A stretch of 29,287 bases of DNA, from the NCBI GenBank assembly GCA_015039465.1, contig MU130372.1:1-29287 (forward strand), given 5' to 3'. The stretch is from Phlegmacium glaucopus. Taxonomy: Eukaryota; Basidiomycota; Agaricomycetes; Agaricales; Cortinariaceae. The position numbers were made by a program, and so were the translations under genes. Of this stretch, positions 19,130 to 28,089 are shown in pieces (the first letter of the stretch is position 1; each line of letters begins with the position of its first letter). Below the pieces are notes generated by a model. It was not told the origin of the DNA. It made no database searches and saw only the letters and a list, made by a program, of their open reading frames with translations.

Positions 19130-19591
19130 TCAATTTAGTTTCTTCGCTTCTTGATAATATGTCAAATTTTTGTGATCAGAAAATATCACTGTTGTATGAG
19201 CAGAGCCTTGAATGTAGTGTCGCCATTCCTGAAGGCCTTGAATAATCGCCAGCAATTCTCTGTCATAAATTTTGTAATTTCTTTTGGTGGGAGAAAAGGT
19301 TTTTGATATAAAAGAGACTGGGTGTCTGTCTCTGTTTAAGTCTAATTGTGTGAGGACTGCACCTGATGCGTATTTTGATGCGTCACATTCAATCTGGAAA
19401 GGTTTCGTGTGGTCAGGCATCATGAGGACCAGTTCTTCAGTGAATCTTTGTTTTAATGTATCAAATGCATCTTGGCATTCTTGTGTCCATTCAAATATCT
19501 TATCTTTCTTCAAAAGATTATTCAGGGGACCAGTGAATTCCGAGAATTTCTTGATAAATCTTCGGTAGAAATTTCCAAATCCTAAGAAAGA
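19130..19591 (-). pseudogene. gypsy RNase H
   Basis: After [20 protein letters not shown] the RNase H domain reads [19 protein letters not shown] (catalytic Asp in CDAS), [20 protein letters not shown] (catalytic Glu in DREL) and [12 protein letters not shown] (catalytic Asp in SDHK). It would degrade the RNA strand of the replication intermediate. The frame ends in TGA at 19132-19130, before QQVRWALYLSEFD, where Arg is usual. Confidence 0.8.
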
Positions 19592-19985
19592 TCAAACTTC
19601 TTTGACCGTAGTAGGGATGGGCCAGTCTTGGATTCCTTTAAGTTTTGTGGAGTCCATAGAAACTTTGCCTTCTTCAATGATCATCCTGAGATATTCAATT
19701 TTCTTCTTATTGAATTCGCATTTCTTTGGTTTCAAGTAAAGGTCGTTTTCCCATAGTTGTTGTAGAACCTTCTTCATGATTTCTTCAAGTGTCTTTTCAT
19801 TCTTCACAAAGATCAGGATGTTGTCCATATAGACAATGACAAAGTCGCCTTCTATCATGTCTTTGAAAATAGAATCCATCATAGCCTGGAAGGTCGCCAG
19901 GGAATTGCACATGCCAAAAAACATAACCATCAGTTCAAAAAGTCCTCTGTTCATTTTGAAAGCTGCTTTCCATTTGTCACCTTTA
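19592..19985 (-). pseudogene. gypsy reverse transcriptase, second part, active site changed
   Basis: Reading resumes as GDKWKAAFKMNRGLFE and continues with CNSLATFQAMMDSIFKDMI. The catalytic box reads VIVYMDNILIF: the second Asp of YxDD is Asn (AAC at 19822-19820), which should abolish activity. Next come LYLKPKKCEFNKKKIEYL and WPIPTTVKEV, then TGA at 19594-19592 where Arg is expected before [16 protein letters not shown]. Confidence 0.85.
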
Positions 19986-20232
19986 GAGTCTGTTCGGTAT
20001 CCATATTCAGTTTGAATATGAATAATGAATATGAGTTTGATGGCATCCGGCTGGTTCCAGCGCTCCGAATGAAATTGTGTCACAGATTGTCACACCTGAT
20101 TAGATACATCTGCATGCCTTGTATGCACCGTTTACGCATTGTTGCACCGTGGTCTCTACATTATAACCTCGAAATATGCTCATCTTATTGGTCTTTAACA
20201 CCCCACCAACCCCTCACTCACTTCTATCCACA

Positions 20233-21275
20233 ATGCCTGCTGGAGCTGTTTGGACCACTGCTGAAGAGACTGCTTTAGTTGACTTTCTCGAGGACAACAA
20301 AGCAGAAGCTGGGGATGGCGGGAACTTCAAAACAACCACCTTCCAGCAGGCTGTCAGCCAAATTGCCCCTCTTCATGAGCATGGCCTCGTTAAAACTGTC
20401 AAAAGTACTTGCACCAAGTGGATCTTGGTAGGTTTCAAGTTACTGCCATTTTCTTTCCTTTTTCTGATCCTCACTCCAATGGATGTAGTTCAGGAAGATT
20501 TACCACATCATTCAGGCGATCCAATTAGTCTCTGGCTGGGTATGGGATGACGACACTGGCGCCAGCATCACTGCCAATTCCGCCTCATCTTGGGATGACT
20601 ATGTCAAGAAGCATCCTGAGGCAAAGCCATTTAGGAACAAGGGGTGGAAGCACTTCAACAAGGTGGCTTCGATCATGCCCTTCACTCCTGCCTGTGCCCA
20701 TGTCTTCTATCCAATCACTGGAGCTCCCACCCCAATTGATGATAGTGACCGCTTGTCCTCTCCTGAGCCCACTCCCCCTCCAGCTTCGTCATCCGACTCC
20801 CAAGATCTTGATGATTCAGACAATGAAGAGGTATCTCATTTGTTAACACTTCCTTTCAAAACTCTTCATCTAGTATTGATAGCCTCAGCCACCGCCAGCT
20901 ACTAGTTCCCGCAAACAAGGATGAGAGCCAGCAACCCCTTCCCAACCTGCTCCCAGGCGCATTCGAGCATCGCATGGCGCCACTGCCCTGCAGAGCATGT
21001 CTGCATCACTTGTAGGCTTCGGCAATGCTATCTCAGCTGCACTTGCACCACCGGCTCCTGTCATGCAGCCATCGCCTGTCCACCACACAAATGCTGTCTC
21101 CACTGTCATCTGCCTTGAAGCAGACTGGCTCACCCTCGGTCAGCAGGTAGCATTCATAGACTTCCTCAGGAATGATCGTACCACAGCTGATATATACACT
21201 GCCTTGACTGAAACTGATGTTCGCAAGGAGTGGGTCCATATCCAACTGGAGCAACTAGGCGTCATAGTATTTTAA
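20233..21275 (+). pseudogene. Harbinger-associated SANT/Myb-like protein
   Basis: PIF/Harbinger elements encode a Myb-like protein that helps the nuclease bind the transposon ends and enter the nucleus. Proposed exons: 20233-20427, 20489-20830, 20889-21275; introns of 61 and 58 bp have GT-AG ends. MPAGAVWTTAEETALVDFLE starts at the first ATG after the left end and matches the Myb/SANT-like (Myb_DNA-bind_3) opening. The domain continues KIYHIIQAIQLVSGWVWDDD, SWDDYVKKHPEAKPFRNKGW then KHFNKVASIMP. A Ser/Pro/Asp-rich linker follows, then a C-terminal helix region (DWLTLGQQVAFIDFLRNDRT). With these splice sites an in-frame TGA falls at 20922-20924 where Arg (CGA) fits, so it is probably broken; a different third-exon acceptor could avoid it. 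Confidence 0.7.
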
Positions 21276-21403
21276 TATTTGTGGTAACACTATCCCTCTT
21301 TCCAATGTCATACTTCTCTTTCACCATCTATAGCAATTCATTCTTTCATATACACTACATTCATTACAATTTTCCTTTATTCCCTCATCTGTACTACCTG
21401 CTC

Positions 21404-22701
21404 TTAATCCTCCCACATTTCCTGTGAAATACAATCCCTCTCTACCATTGCCCTATCCTTCTCTGCACGAGTGACTGCAGTATTTGCCAATGTCCCAAAT
21501 TCATTCTCAATAGGCTGACCAGGATTTGGATCAAAGTCATTTTCATTGTCTTCAAGGTATTCATCAATATCCCCAGGATCATGGTCCATAATAAAGTTAT
21601 GAGATGCAGCAAGGGCAGGAGGAACCTTTGCTTGAATTGTCATTGGAAACTGTGGTGGATGAGTAAGGATTCCCCATCGTTTTTGTATTACACCAAAAAT
21701 GTGTTCAATAATATTTTGAGCTGAAGCATGACACAGGTTGAAGAGCTCCTCACAATTCTTGGGCCTATATATCTTGTGCTTAGTACATTATTAGAAAATT
21801 CTCAATAAATTGAATACCTAGTATTAGCACATCCCCACTCGGCAAGATGGTAGCGAACACCACGGTATGGGACCAATAGGGAATCACAGATACCAAATCC
21901 TGCATCTGCGAGATAGGATTTTTCTGGGGGAATTGTGAGATCACTGAGACGGGAGTGGGCATACATAGTGGCATCGGCAGCTGACCCTTCCCATCCACTA
22001 ACAAAGTAGACAAACTTCATTGTGAATGAAACACAGGCAAGGCAATTTTGGGAGACTGTGCCTTTATGATTCCTTGCTGCATGCCGTTCCTCTGCAGATG
22101 GACAGCAATTGATATGTGTCCCATCCATTGCTCCAATTGCATTGTTGAACCATGGACTGAATTTTGCATTCTTGAGATAATCGGGTATGGGGTCATGCAC
22201 ACTTGGAAGTTGGACATATTTTTTGTAGAAAGGTCCTGACGAAAGCACATCAAGAATTCTGCAAAAGTATCTATCACATTGATCAACTCAAATGTCTTGT
22301 TTATCAGAAAATATTTACATTGAAATTGTTTCATTTGAACGCTGAAAGCGCTCGCCAACGTGCCGAATTGAAAGGCCAGTTACACACATGTAGAGAAAGA
22401 TTGCAACCTGCTCCTTGAGAGAGACATGCTTGCTGTCTTCAAGGTAGCAGATGGAATGGAGTTCTTCAACTAAAGCCAGGAAAACATGTACACTCATCCC
22501 AAGCTCTGTCCGAATACGATCTGGATGACCATAGATCAGTTCTTCAACCCATTCTGCACCAGATAGTTTTGAGGTGTGGTAGTCTTGTTTCCAGTAAAGT
22601 GGGGATGTATAGAGGGTAGTAGCAATACCAATAACATTTATTACATATGCAGCGGCTAGTAATAACTGCCGCTGTTGAGTTTCTCAAGGAGGAGGGGGCA
22701 T
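21404..22701 (-). pseudogene. Harbinger DDE nuclease (transposase)
   Basis: The DDE_Tnp_4-type nuclease cuts at the element's ends. ATG at 22701 gives MPPPP followed by TGA at 22686-22684 (CGA-compatible), after which the family sequence continues: QQRQLLLAAAYVINVIG, WKQDYHTSKLSGAEWVEEL, GHPDRIRTELGMSVHVFLAL, an HTH region FLYMCVTGLSIRHVGERFQR, a 48-bp intron (22271-22318), GAMDGTHINCCP (first Asp), GWEGSAADATMY, YLADAGFGICDSLLVPYRG (second Asp). After another probable intron near 21790-21825, whose phase I could not resolve, comes NCEELFNLCHASAQNIIEHI (catalytic Glu) with FGVIQKRW, and an acidic tail to 21404. The three catalytic residues are present. Confidence 0.75.
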
Positions 22702-22849
22702 AACATGCACCAATAAGATCCTGAGAGATTTACTGATAAGGCATGTGTGACAGTCCTGCTCAATTTGGCAACCACCGGAACTGGCCGGATGCCATCAAAC
22801 TCATATTCATTATTCATATTCAAACCGAATATGGATACCAAACAGACTC

Positions 22850-23061
22850 TTATTGATCTGGACATTGTTGTAACCTCTAAGGACATCAAACTTGGTGAAA
22901 CAAGTTGCGCCTTTCAGTTTGTCCATGATTTCAGAGATTAAAGGTAGAGGATAAGTGTTTTTGATGGTGTGTTCATTCAAATATTGGTAATCTTGGCAAG
23001 GTCTGAGTTTTCCATCTTTCTTGGATACAAAGAAGAATGGGGATGCCATCGGTGATTTCAA
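22850..23061 (-). pseudogene. gypsy reverse transcriptase, first part
   Basis: [33 protein letters not shown] and [15 protein letters not shown] are the opening RT motifs, including the first catalytic Asp in FDV. Upstream residues such as LTPEEQIELDKFLKENL lie between 23062 and 23170, behind a further stop. The frame is cut at 22850-22852 by the Harbinger element and resumes at 19985. Confidence 0.8.
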
Positions 23062-23190
23062 TTTTTAAATATATCGTCGTTCAAGATTTTCTTTGAGGAA
23101 TTTGTCCAGTTCAATTTGTTCTTCTGGGGTAAGGTTATAGTTCTTGAAGGATTTTGGTGCAAATCCAGGTTTCAGATCTATCTTGTGGTC

Positions 23191-23985
23191 CTAGGGCTGT
23201 TTGTCAGGGAATCTGTCTGCCTTCTTTTCATCAAATACATCAAGGAATTCATGATATTCTTCAGGTACTGGTTTTTCAACCGGAATATCTTCCTTTATGT
23301 CGTATTTCTGTGCAAGTGTTTGAGATGCAGAGGTTTTTGCATTGATCCAAATGTTGTTGTCTGTTTCACCAGTTAAGAAAGCAATGAGTACTGATAGTTC
23401 ATCATCATCGAGGGGATTGAGTGTAGAATTCATGTATTCTTCTTCATCTTCTTTGTCTTCAATCAATTTTTTTGGGAATTTAAAGAATTCTTTCGTTGAG
23501 GTGTCCGTTTTTGTGTTTCGCTTAAATTTGATAAAGCACCGTTTGCCAGTGTCCATGTCTTTGTTTCTCCAGGAGAATGTTCCAGTTTTCCAATTGATTT
23601 CTGGGTTGGTTTCTTGTAACCAGGGGAATCCGAGGATAATCTTCTGTTTTCCAAGTCCTGTGACCAGTAGTCATTCGTTCTTCAGTTGTCCATTAATATA
23701 AAAATCAAGATCAACAAAGTTCTTGATAGTTCCGTGTTTGTTTTGTGTTCCATCAATGTTGAAGACTTTCAGAGGTTCATCAAGTTTTTGAATCTTGAAA
23801 CCAGATTTTCTTGCATAATTCTGGTTGATGAACTTTCCTCCAGCCCCACTGTCTATGAGTCCTAAGGTTTTGATGTCTTCTTTACTCGATGTCTGGGCTT
23901 TGATAGAAATGGGAATTGAAATAGTATTGTTTTCTATCACAGTTCTACAGACAGAGTAAATATCCAGACTCAGAGAGACTTGCAC
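23191..23985 (-). pseudogene. gypsy aspartic protease and protease-RT linker
   Basis: The retropepsin active site appears as LGLIDSGAGGKFI (about 23835-23873), with the catalytic DSG in place, and ILGFPWLQETNPEINW lies downstream (about 23590-23640). A stop at 23671 splits the protease. The acidic linker EDKEDEEEYMN and DVFDEKKADRFPDKQP lead to a TAG at 23191, where W (TGG) is expected before DHKIDL. The protease would cut the polyprotein into its working parts. Confidence 0.7.
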
Positions 23986-24521
23986 TGATGAAGCTCTCCA
24001 TATTAAAAACCCTCGTCATCAAGTTGTTCTGGTATCCGTAGTTGTTCAAGTTCTTATAACTCAAGTTTGTGTTCAATTTATAGACCGGTTTCTTGCAGTC
24101 TCTTGATAAATGTCTGGGCTGCTCGCATTTGAAGCAGAGCCCCTTCCTCATCATTTCATTTTGTTTTTCTATGGACATTGCGTCCACATCCATCGCATTT
24201 GGATCTTTCTTCTTGAAGTTCCATCGTCTGCCCTGTGGGTTCTGGCTTTTATTTGATGTACCAGTTTTGTTCTGGTTCTGGTTTCCTCGAGAGAATGAGT
24301 TTATCATCCTCTTCCATTGGTTATCTAGGCATGAAACCTAGTCATAGTACCCTGCAACCGTTGTGGGTGGTTTCTCCAATGTCATGATTCTTCATTTCAG
24401 AGAGGGGAGGATTGAATCCTCAAATCTCTTGATAATCACCATCTCATCTTTGAGATCCAATTTCTGTATCAAAAATTTAAATTGAGCAATGTGCTCATTG
24501 ATTGGTGTCTTTTCTTGCCAG
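23986..24521 (-). pseudogene. gag: gypsy gag, C-terminal part with zinc knuckle
   Basis: The frame continues the capsid with FLIQKLDLKDEMVI. A TGA follows near 24386. Further on is the nucleocapsid zinc knuckle CFKCEQPRHLSRDC (about 24093-24138), matching CX2CX4HX4C with all four ligands present, preceded by an Asn/Gln/Lys-rich basic stretch (about 24210-24300). The knuckle binds the element's own RNA. Frame breaks make a full gag impossible. Confidence 0.7.
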
Positions 24522-24851
24522 TGATAGGACCCAGAGACGTCTAGGGATGTAAACACACCATTTTCACAGTTTCACAACCTTCGCAGTATACTTGCAGATC
24601 ATTGCAGGTCATTGCAGGTCATTGCAGATCATTGCAGGTCATCACAGATTGTGACTGTATTACTCATCACCTTTATTTTTATCTTGTCTCCTTTTATTTT
24701 GGCTCTCATCTCAAAAAAGCAAAGCAATTTGCAAGGCTTCACTTTGGCACCAAAAAGATCACTTCACATCTGGGTCATTTATTGAAGAGAACTACATCAA
24801 CCCCACGAACTATGTAACTACTTGCAGTCTGTCCCCACCGCAGGTACATCA
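24522..24851 (-). mobile_element. TG...CA-bounded element, 330 bp, 4-bp duplication (family B, copy 2)
   Basis: On minus it begins TGATGTACCTGCGGTGGGGA and ends CTCTGGGTCCTATCA, the ends of the 749-bp element at 14394-15142. It is flanked on plus by CCAG (24518-24521 and 24852-24855). Removing it and one CCAG rejoins gag in frame at the Trp of KYIWQEK. The middle differs: about 180 bp are unlike copy 1 or missing, and the 10-bp repeat has only about six units. Confidence 0.75.
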
Positions 24852-24855
24852 CCAG

Positions 24856-25304
24856 ATGTATTTCAGGTCATTTAGGGCATCTCCCTTTGAGTTGTATTGG
24901 GCAAAGGCTTTCTCCAGGAGTTCAAAAAATTCTACAATGGTGCCAAAGTTGGGTTCAGCTCCAGTGGCGGTCTTATCAAAGATGTCTGCCACAAATTCTT
25001 CTTTCCATGAGGCTGCTTCCCCATCATTGAGTAAAGAAAGCACAAAGGCAATCTTTCAGATATTTGAGTCATAAACCTCTTGGTTTATTGTTAAGTATAC
25101 TTTGACCTCCAGGAGGAACTTCCTCAGGTCTTCTCTCTTGCCAGTGAAAGGCTTTGGCATGTTCAGTTTTATTTCTCTGGTGCCAGTCGAGGTGGCAGCA
25201 TTTGGTGGGTTCATTGGTTGGTCAACCATCTCAATAGATGTTGGTGTTGGTGATCGTGTCGGGGTTTGTTTTAGAAGTTTTTCTACTTCTTCTTCAGAAT
25301 TCAA
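24856..25304 (-). pseudogene. gag: gypsy gag, N-terminal part
   Basis: Gag forms the particle that packages the retrotransposon RNA. LNMPKPFTGKREDLRKFL and FVLSLLNDGEAASWKEEF are typical of fungal Ty3/gypsy capsids (Retrotrans_gag-like). An in-frame TGA at 25056-25058 splits the frame. The reading continues to LNDLKYIW, where the family B element enters, and resumes beyond it with WQEKTPINEHIAQF at about 24520, Trp falling in the duplicated CTGG. The true start is not clear: the frame is open above 25304 to about 25345 with no ATG. Confidence 0.75.
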
Positions 25305-25649
25305 ATCAATTGGGGGTAATTCCCAACTGTCGGGTTTGGTTCATGGTTTGGGGTTGACAAACAATTGGAATGGGTTAAATTCTTCTCATGCAAAGTCGAT
25401 TGGGTTTCTAGTCTGTACTCTGTACCAGTGCTTTCCCTTGTATCCAGATCTACTCTTCCTACAGCCAACTCCAAGACCTTTCAATGTCATTCCAGCTCCT
25501 CCAGCATTACTCCAAACCTGTTTCCCTCATCATCACCCTAACAACTATATCTTTGTCATCACTTTCCCATTATCAGTCAGCACACTAGTATCAGATTATT
25601 CACCCAAGAATGCAGGACCTTCCAGGAGCAGAACACAGCACTTTATATC
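25305..25649. other. region upstream of gag, no gene recognised
   Basis: This should hold the 5' untranslated part of the gypsy element and perhaps its LTR. The minus-strand frame of gag continues to about 25345 and then meets a stop. I found no repeated copy of this stretch within the window that would mark it as an LTR. The plus-strand open frame at 25102-25698 is the antisense of gag and not called. Confidence 0.4.
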
Positions 25650-26006
25650 AGTAATTTACAGTCCCCCAGGGATTCTGAGTGGGTCTGAGCAGGTCTGAGG
25701 AGTCCAAGCAGATTCTGAGTGGAGTCTGAGCAGATTCTGAGCAGATTCTGAGGAGTCTGAGCATATTCTGAGTGGATCCAAGAAAATAAGACACAAATTG
25801 GTTGGGAAAATACTTCTGTTAAGGTTTTGTTAAGGTTGGGGAGGTATATAGGTTCTATTCTTAGCAGTCCAAGCATATCTGAGCAGGTCCAAGCAGGTCC
25901 AAGCAGAGTCTGAGCATATTCTGCTTGGAATACACTCAAATACACTCAAAAAGTGCTCAGACTCACTTGGACTCTGTTAGATTCCCTGGGGGAGTGTAAA
26001 GACCTC
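25650..26006. mobile_element. non-autonomous element, 357 bp, 9-bp duplication (family A, copy 3)
   Basis: The left end AGTAATTTACAGTCCCCCAG and right end CTGGGGGAGTGTAAAGACCT are imperfect inverted repeats. Flanks CTTTATATC (25641-25649) and CTTTATATT (26007-26015) form a 9-bp duplication with one mismatch. The interior is built from GATTCTGAGCA and GTCCAAGCAG words and a short GTTAAGG run followed by GGGGAGGTATATAGG. It is non-coding. Confidence 0.75.
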
Positions 26007-26015
26007 CTTTATATT

Positions 26016-26300
26016 TATCTTTCATATTTTGGTTGCTATTCCTTATTATTATTTAAGTACTCGAAGCTTGTATGTTTTCCTCAGTTTCAAATATCAACTT
26101 AGTTTCCTCCGCTTGTTCGTCCTCTAAGTCACTGAGGCTTCCATCTTATTCCTTTCTCTTCTGGTTCCAAAATCAGGACACTATAGGAGTTTGGTGGCAC
26201 AGCACATATGCTGAGGCCATAGTCCTATCCATTACTGTTCCGGTTCCATTCCATCTGTTCAGGAATTACTCTGATGTTATTCCTTTGCTTAAACTTAACA
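26016..26300. other. unassigned sequence between two family A elements
   Basis: No gene or repeat is recognised. It is the original sequence into which both neighbours inserted, possibly the 5' part of the gypsy element. Confidence 0.3.
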
Positions 26301-26309
26301 CATGGAACC

Positions 26310-26826
26310 AGTAATTTACAGTCCCCCAGGGATTCTGAGCGGGTCCGAGCAGATCCAAGCAGACTGAGCGGAGTCTGAGGAGTCCGAGCAGATTCTGAGC
26401 AGAGTCCAAGGAGTCCGAGCATATTCTGAGTGGATCCAAGGAAATAAAACACAAATTGGTTGGGAAAATACTTCTGTTAAGGTTTTTGTTAAGGTTTTTG
26501 TTAAGGTTGTGTTAAGGTTTTGTTAAGGTTTTTGTTACGGTTGTTTTAAGGTCAGGGAGGTATATAGTTTGTCAAGGTTTTGTTAAGGTTTTTTTAAGGT
26601 TTTTTTAAGGTTTTTTTAAGGTTTTGTTAGGGCTTTGTTAAGGTTGGGGAGGTATATAGGTTCTATTCTTAGAAGTCCAAGCGAGTCCAAGTGGAGTCCA
26701 AGCACATTCTGCTCAGAATACACTCAAATACACTCAAAAAGTGCTTGGACTTGCTCGGACTCCACTCAGACTTGCTTGGACTCCGCTTGGACTCTGTCAG
26801 ATTCCCTGGGGGAGTGTAAAGACCTC
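26310..26826. mobile_element. non-autonomous element, 517 bp, 9-bp duplication (family A, copy 4)
   Basis: The left end AGTAATTTACAGTCCCCCAG and right end CTGGGGGAGTGTAAAGACCT equal those of copy 3. The flanks CATGGAACC (26301-26309 and 26827-26835) are a perfect 9-bp duplication, which fixes the element's limits. Inside is a long array of GTTAAGGTTTT and TTTTTTAAGG units (about 26475-26645) with two GGGAGGTATATAG words, and complementary GAGTCCAAGC / GCTTGGACTC repeats near the ends. It has no coding capacity. Confidence 0.8.
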
Positions 26827-26929
26827 CATGGAACCTCAACTTAATTTTTTTACTTTTAATCCCCCTGGTTTGGTGGGGCTGCTGTTATGAATCCCCCTCT
26901 AGACAGTGTCCTTGGGATACCTGGTCTAG

Positions 26930-27850
26930 AGATTGCCTTCTCGAGCAACTGAAATTGGTCAGGCAATTGATGCCACTACTTTGAAATATTACAATTCTGC
27001 CCTTAATTTGTACTTGTCCTTTGTTCAAATCCACAATATGTTGGTTGAACCTTCCCCAGAAACATTATCCTTTTTCACTGTCTTCATGTGTCATTACATA
27101 AACCCATGGTCTGTTGCTTCTTACCTTTCTGGAATCTTGCAACAACTAGAACCTTATTTTCCTGGAGTCTGAGAAGCACAGTGATCTAGTGTTGTGAGGC
27201 TGGCTTGAGCACTTTTAGTATTTTTCAAATATCATGACACCATGTACTCTGATTGCTTAGTGTTTGGAAATGACCCCCCGGCTTATAGGGTTCTTAATAT
27301 GTGTAAATATTTATAGAATTCTATAGGATTTATTAGAATTGATATCTCCATCAAGCCATTTGGTCAAGTGGCCAGCTTGAAGCCACTTGACAAATGGCTT
27401 GATGGCAATATAAATTCCAATAAATCTTATAAAATCCTATAAATATTTACACATATCAGGGACCCTATACATCAGGGGGTCGTCTCCCAACACTAAGCAA
27501 TCAGAGTACATGGTGTCATGGTATTTGCAAAATACTAAAAGTGCTCAAGCCAGCCTCAACAACACTACAGTGATCCCCTTTAGTCCAGAGAACCCTTAAA
27601 GGGCGCATGCATCTAAGAGGTGTTGCCACAAAATAGAAGTATGCTCTAACTGTTTTGGATTTAGACCTCACTGTATCTTCACTTCATAATTCATCTCTTC
27701 ATGATGACTTACTCTGTCTCTCCATGTTGCTTATGGGATTTTTTGCCCTCCTCTGTTTAAGCAAACTTGCCTTTCCTGATCACATCCCATGCCTCTTATA
27801 TCTTATCATTCCTTGTATCATATATGTCACAAGAAACATTACATAATCAC
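26930..27850 (+). pseudogene. Crypton-like tyrosine recombinase, N-terminal part, broken
   Basis: Crypton-type elements of fungi move with a tyrosine recombinase. This frame gives IDATTLKYYNSALNLYLSF, ETLSFFTVFMCHYINPWSVA, SYLSGILQQLEPYFPGV, the SAM-like N-terminal domain of such proteins, with no start codon visible near it. TGA codons follow PGV and EAQ. After the 381-bp MITE (27187-27567) the reading resumes SPLVQRTLKGRMHLRGVATK, a stop, KYALTVLDLDLTVSSL, DDLLCLSMLLMGFFALLCLS and KLAFPDH. Family resemblance ends there at about 27785, so the catalytic Arg and Tyr region is missing. Identification is from recalled family wording. Confidence 0.65.
27187..27567. mobile_element. hairpin MITE, 381 bp, 8-bp target duplication
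   Basis: The left end TAGTGTTGTGAGGCTGGCTT is complementary to the right end apart from one extra base, and arms of about 180 bp pair through CAAGCCATTT...GTCAAGTGGC at the centre (27350-27405). CAGTGATC flanks both sides (27179-27186 and 27568-27575). An 8-bp duplication with TAG-starting ends is typical of hAT elements; that class is inferred. Arms differ at about 10% of positions, so it is older than the palindrome at 18031. Confidence 0.85.
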
Positions 27851-28089
27851 ATTCCTTTGTCATAAATTATTATTATTACAACTCAACTTTGTATCAAAAA
27901 GTTGAGACATGAGCACAATCTTTATTTGTTTATTACTATAGCTAACAATTACCTAGGTTACTATTCCATTTGTTCTAGCTGTGAAATATACAGCAACATC
28001 TATTTCCAATCATAACAGACTCCATACTAGGAATTCTGACTCCAGCCACATACCTGCTAAAAAATTCCAATTGGGGTCTGATTGACATA
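27851..28089. other. no gene recognised
   Basis: A/T-rich sequence without visible repeats or coding signal. The similarity to the NLR flank begins just after it. Confidence 0.4.

Larger units (their letters stand above)
19986..22849. mobile_element. PIF/Harbinger DNA transposon, 2864 bp, TTA target duplication
   Basis: The left end is GAGTCTGTTCGGTATCCAT and the complement of the right end GAGTCTGTTTGGTATCCAT; similarity continues about 60 bp through GAATATGAATAATGAATATG to GATGGCATCCGG. TTA lies on both sides (19983-19985 and 22850-22852), the usual 3-bp TWA duplication of this superfamily. It carries the two expected genes, converging: a SANT/Myb-like DNA-binding protein on plus and a DDE nuclease on minus. 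Both have a TGA near a CGA-compatible position, so it may no longer be autonomous. Confidence 0.9.
17453..25304 (-). mobile_element. Ty3/gypsy retrotransposon, decayed, with three nested insertions
   Basis: The polyprotein order on minus is gag, protease, RT, RNase H, integrase, which defines the Ty3/gypsy class. It reads from about 25304 down to 17453. Three insertions break it: 24522-24851 in gag, 19986-22849 in RT, 18031-18416 in integrase. Stops interrupt it at many places, most of them TGA. No LTR, primer-binding site or polypurine tract was found: the 3' end stops after KKMAPK at 17453, and upstream of gag (25305-25649) I see only unassigned sequence. The element is inactive. Confidence 0.85.

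Noticed and set aside
25102..25698. 198-residue open frame on the plus strand
   Set aside because: It is antisense to gag, which has recognisable capsid motifs on the minus strand.
25305..26300. 5' LTR of the gypsy element
   Set aside because: No matching copy exists downstream of integrase in the window and no primer-binding site was recognised.
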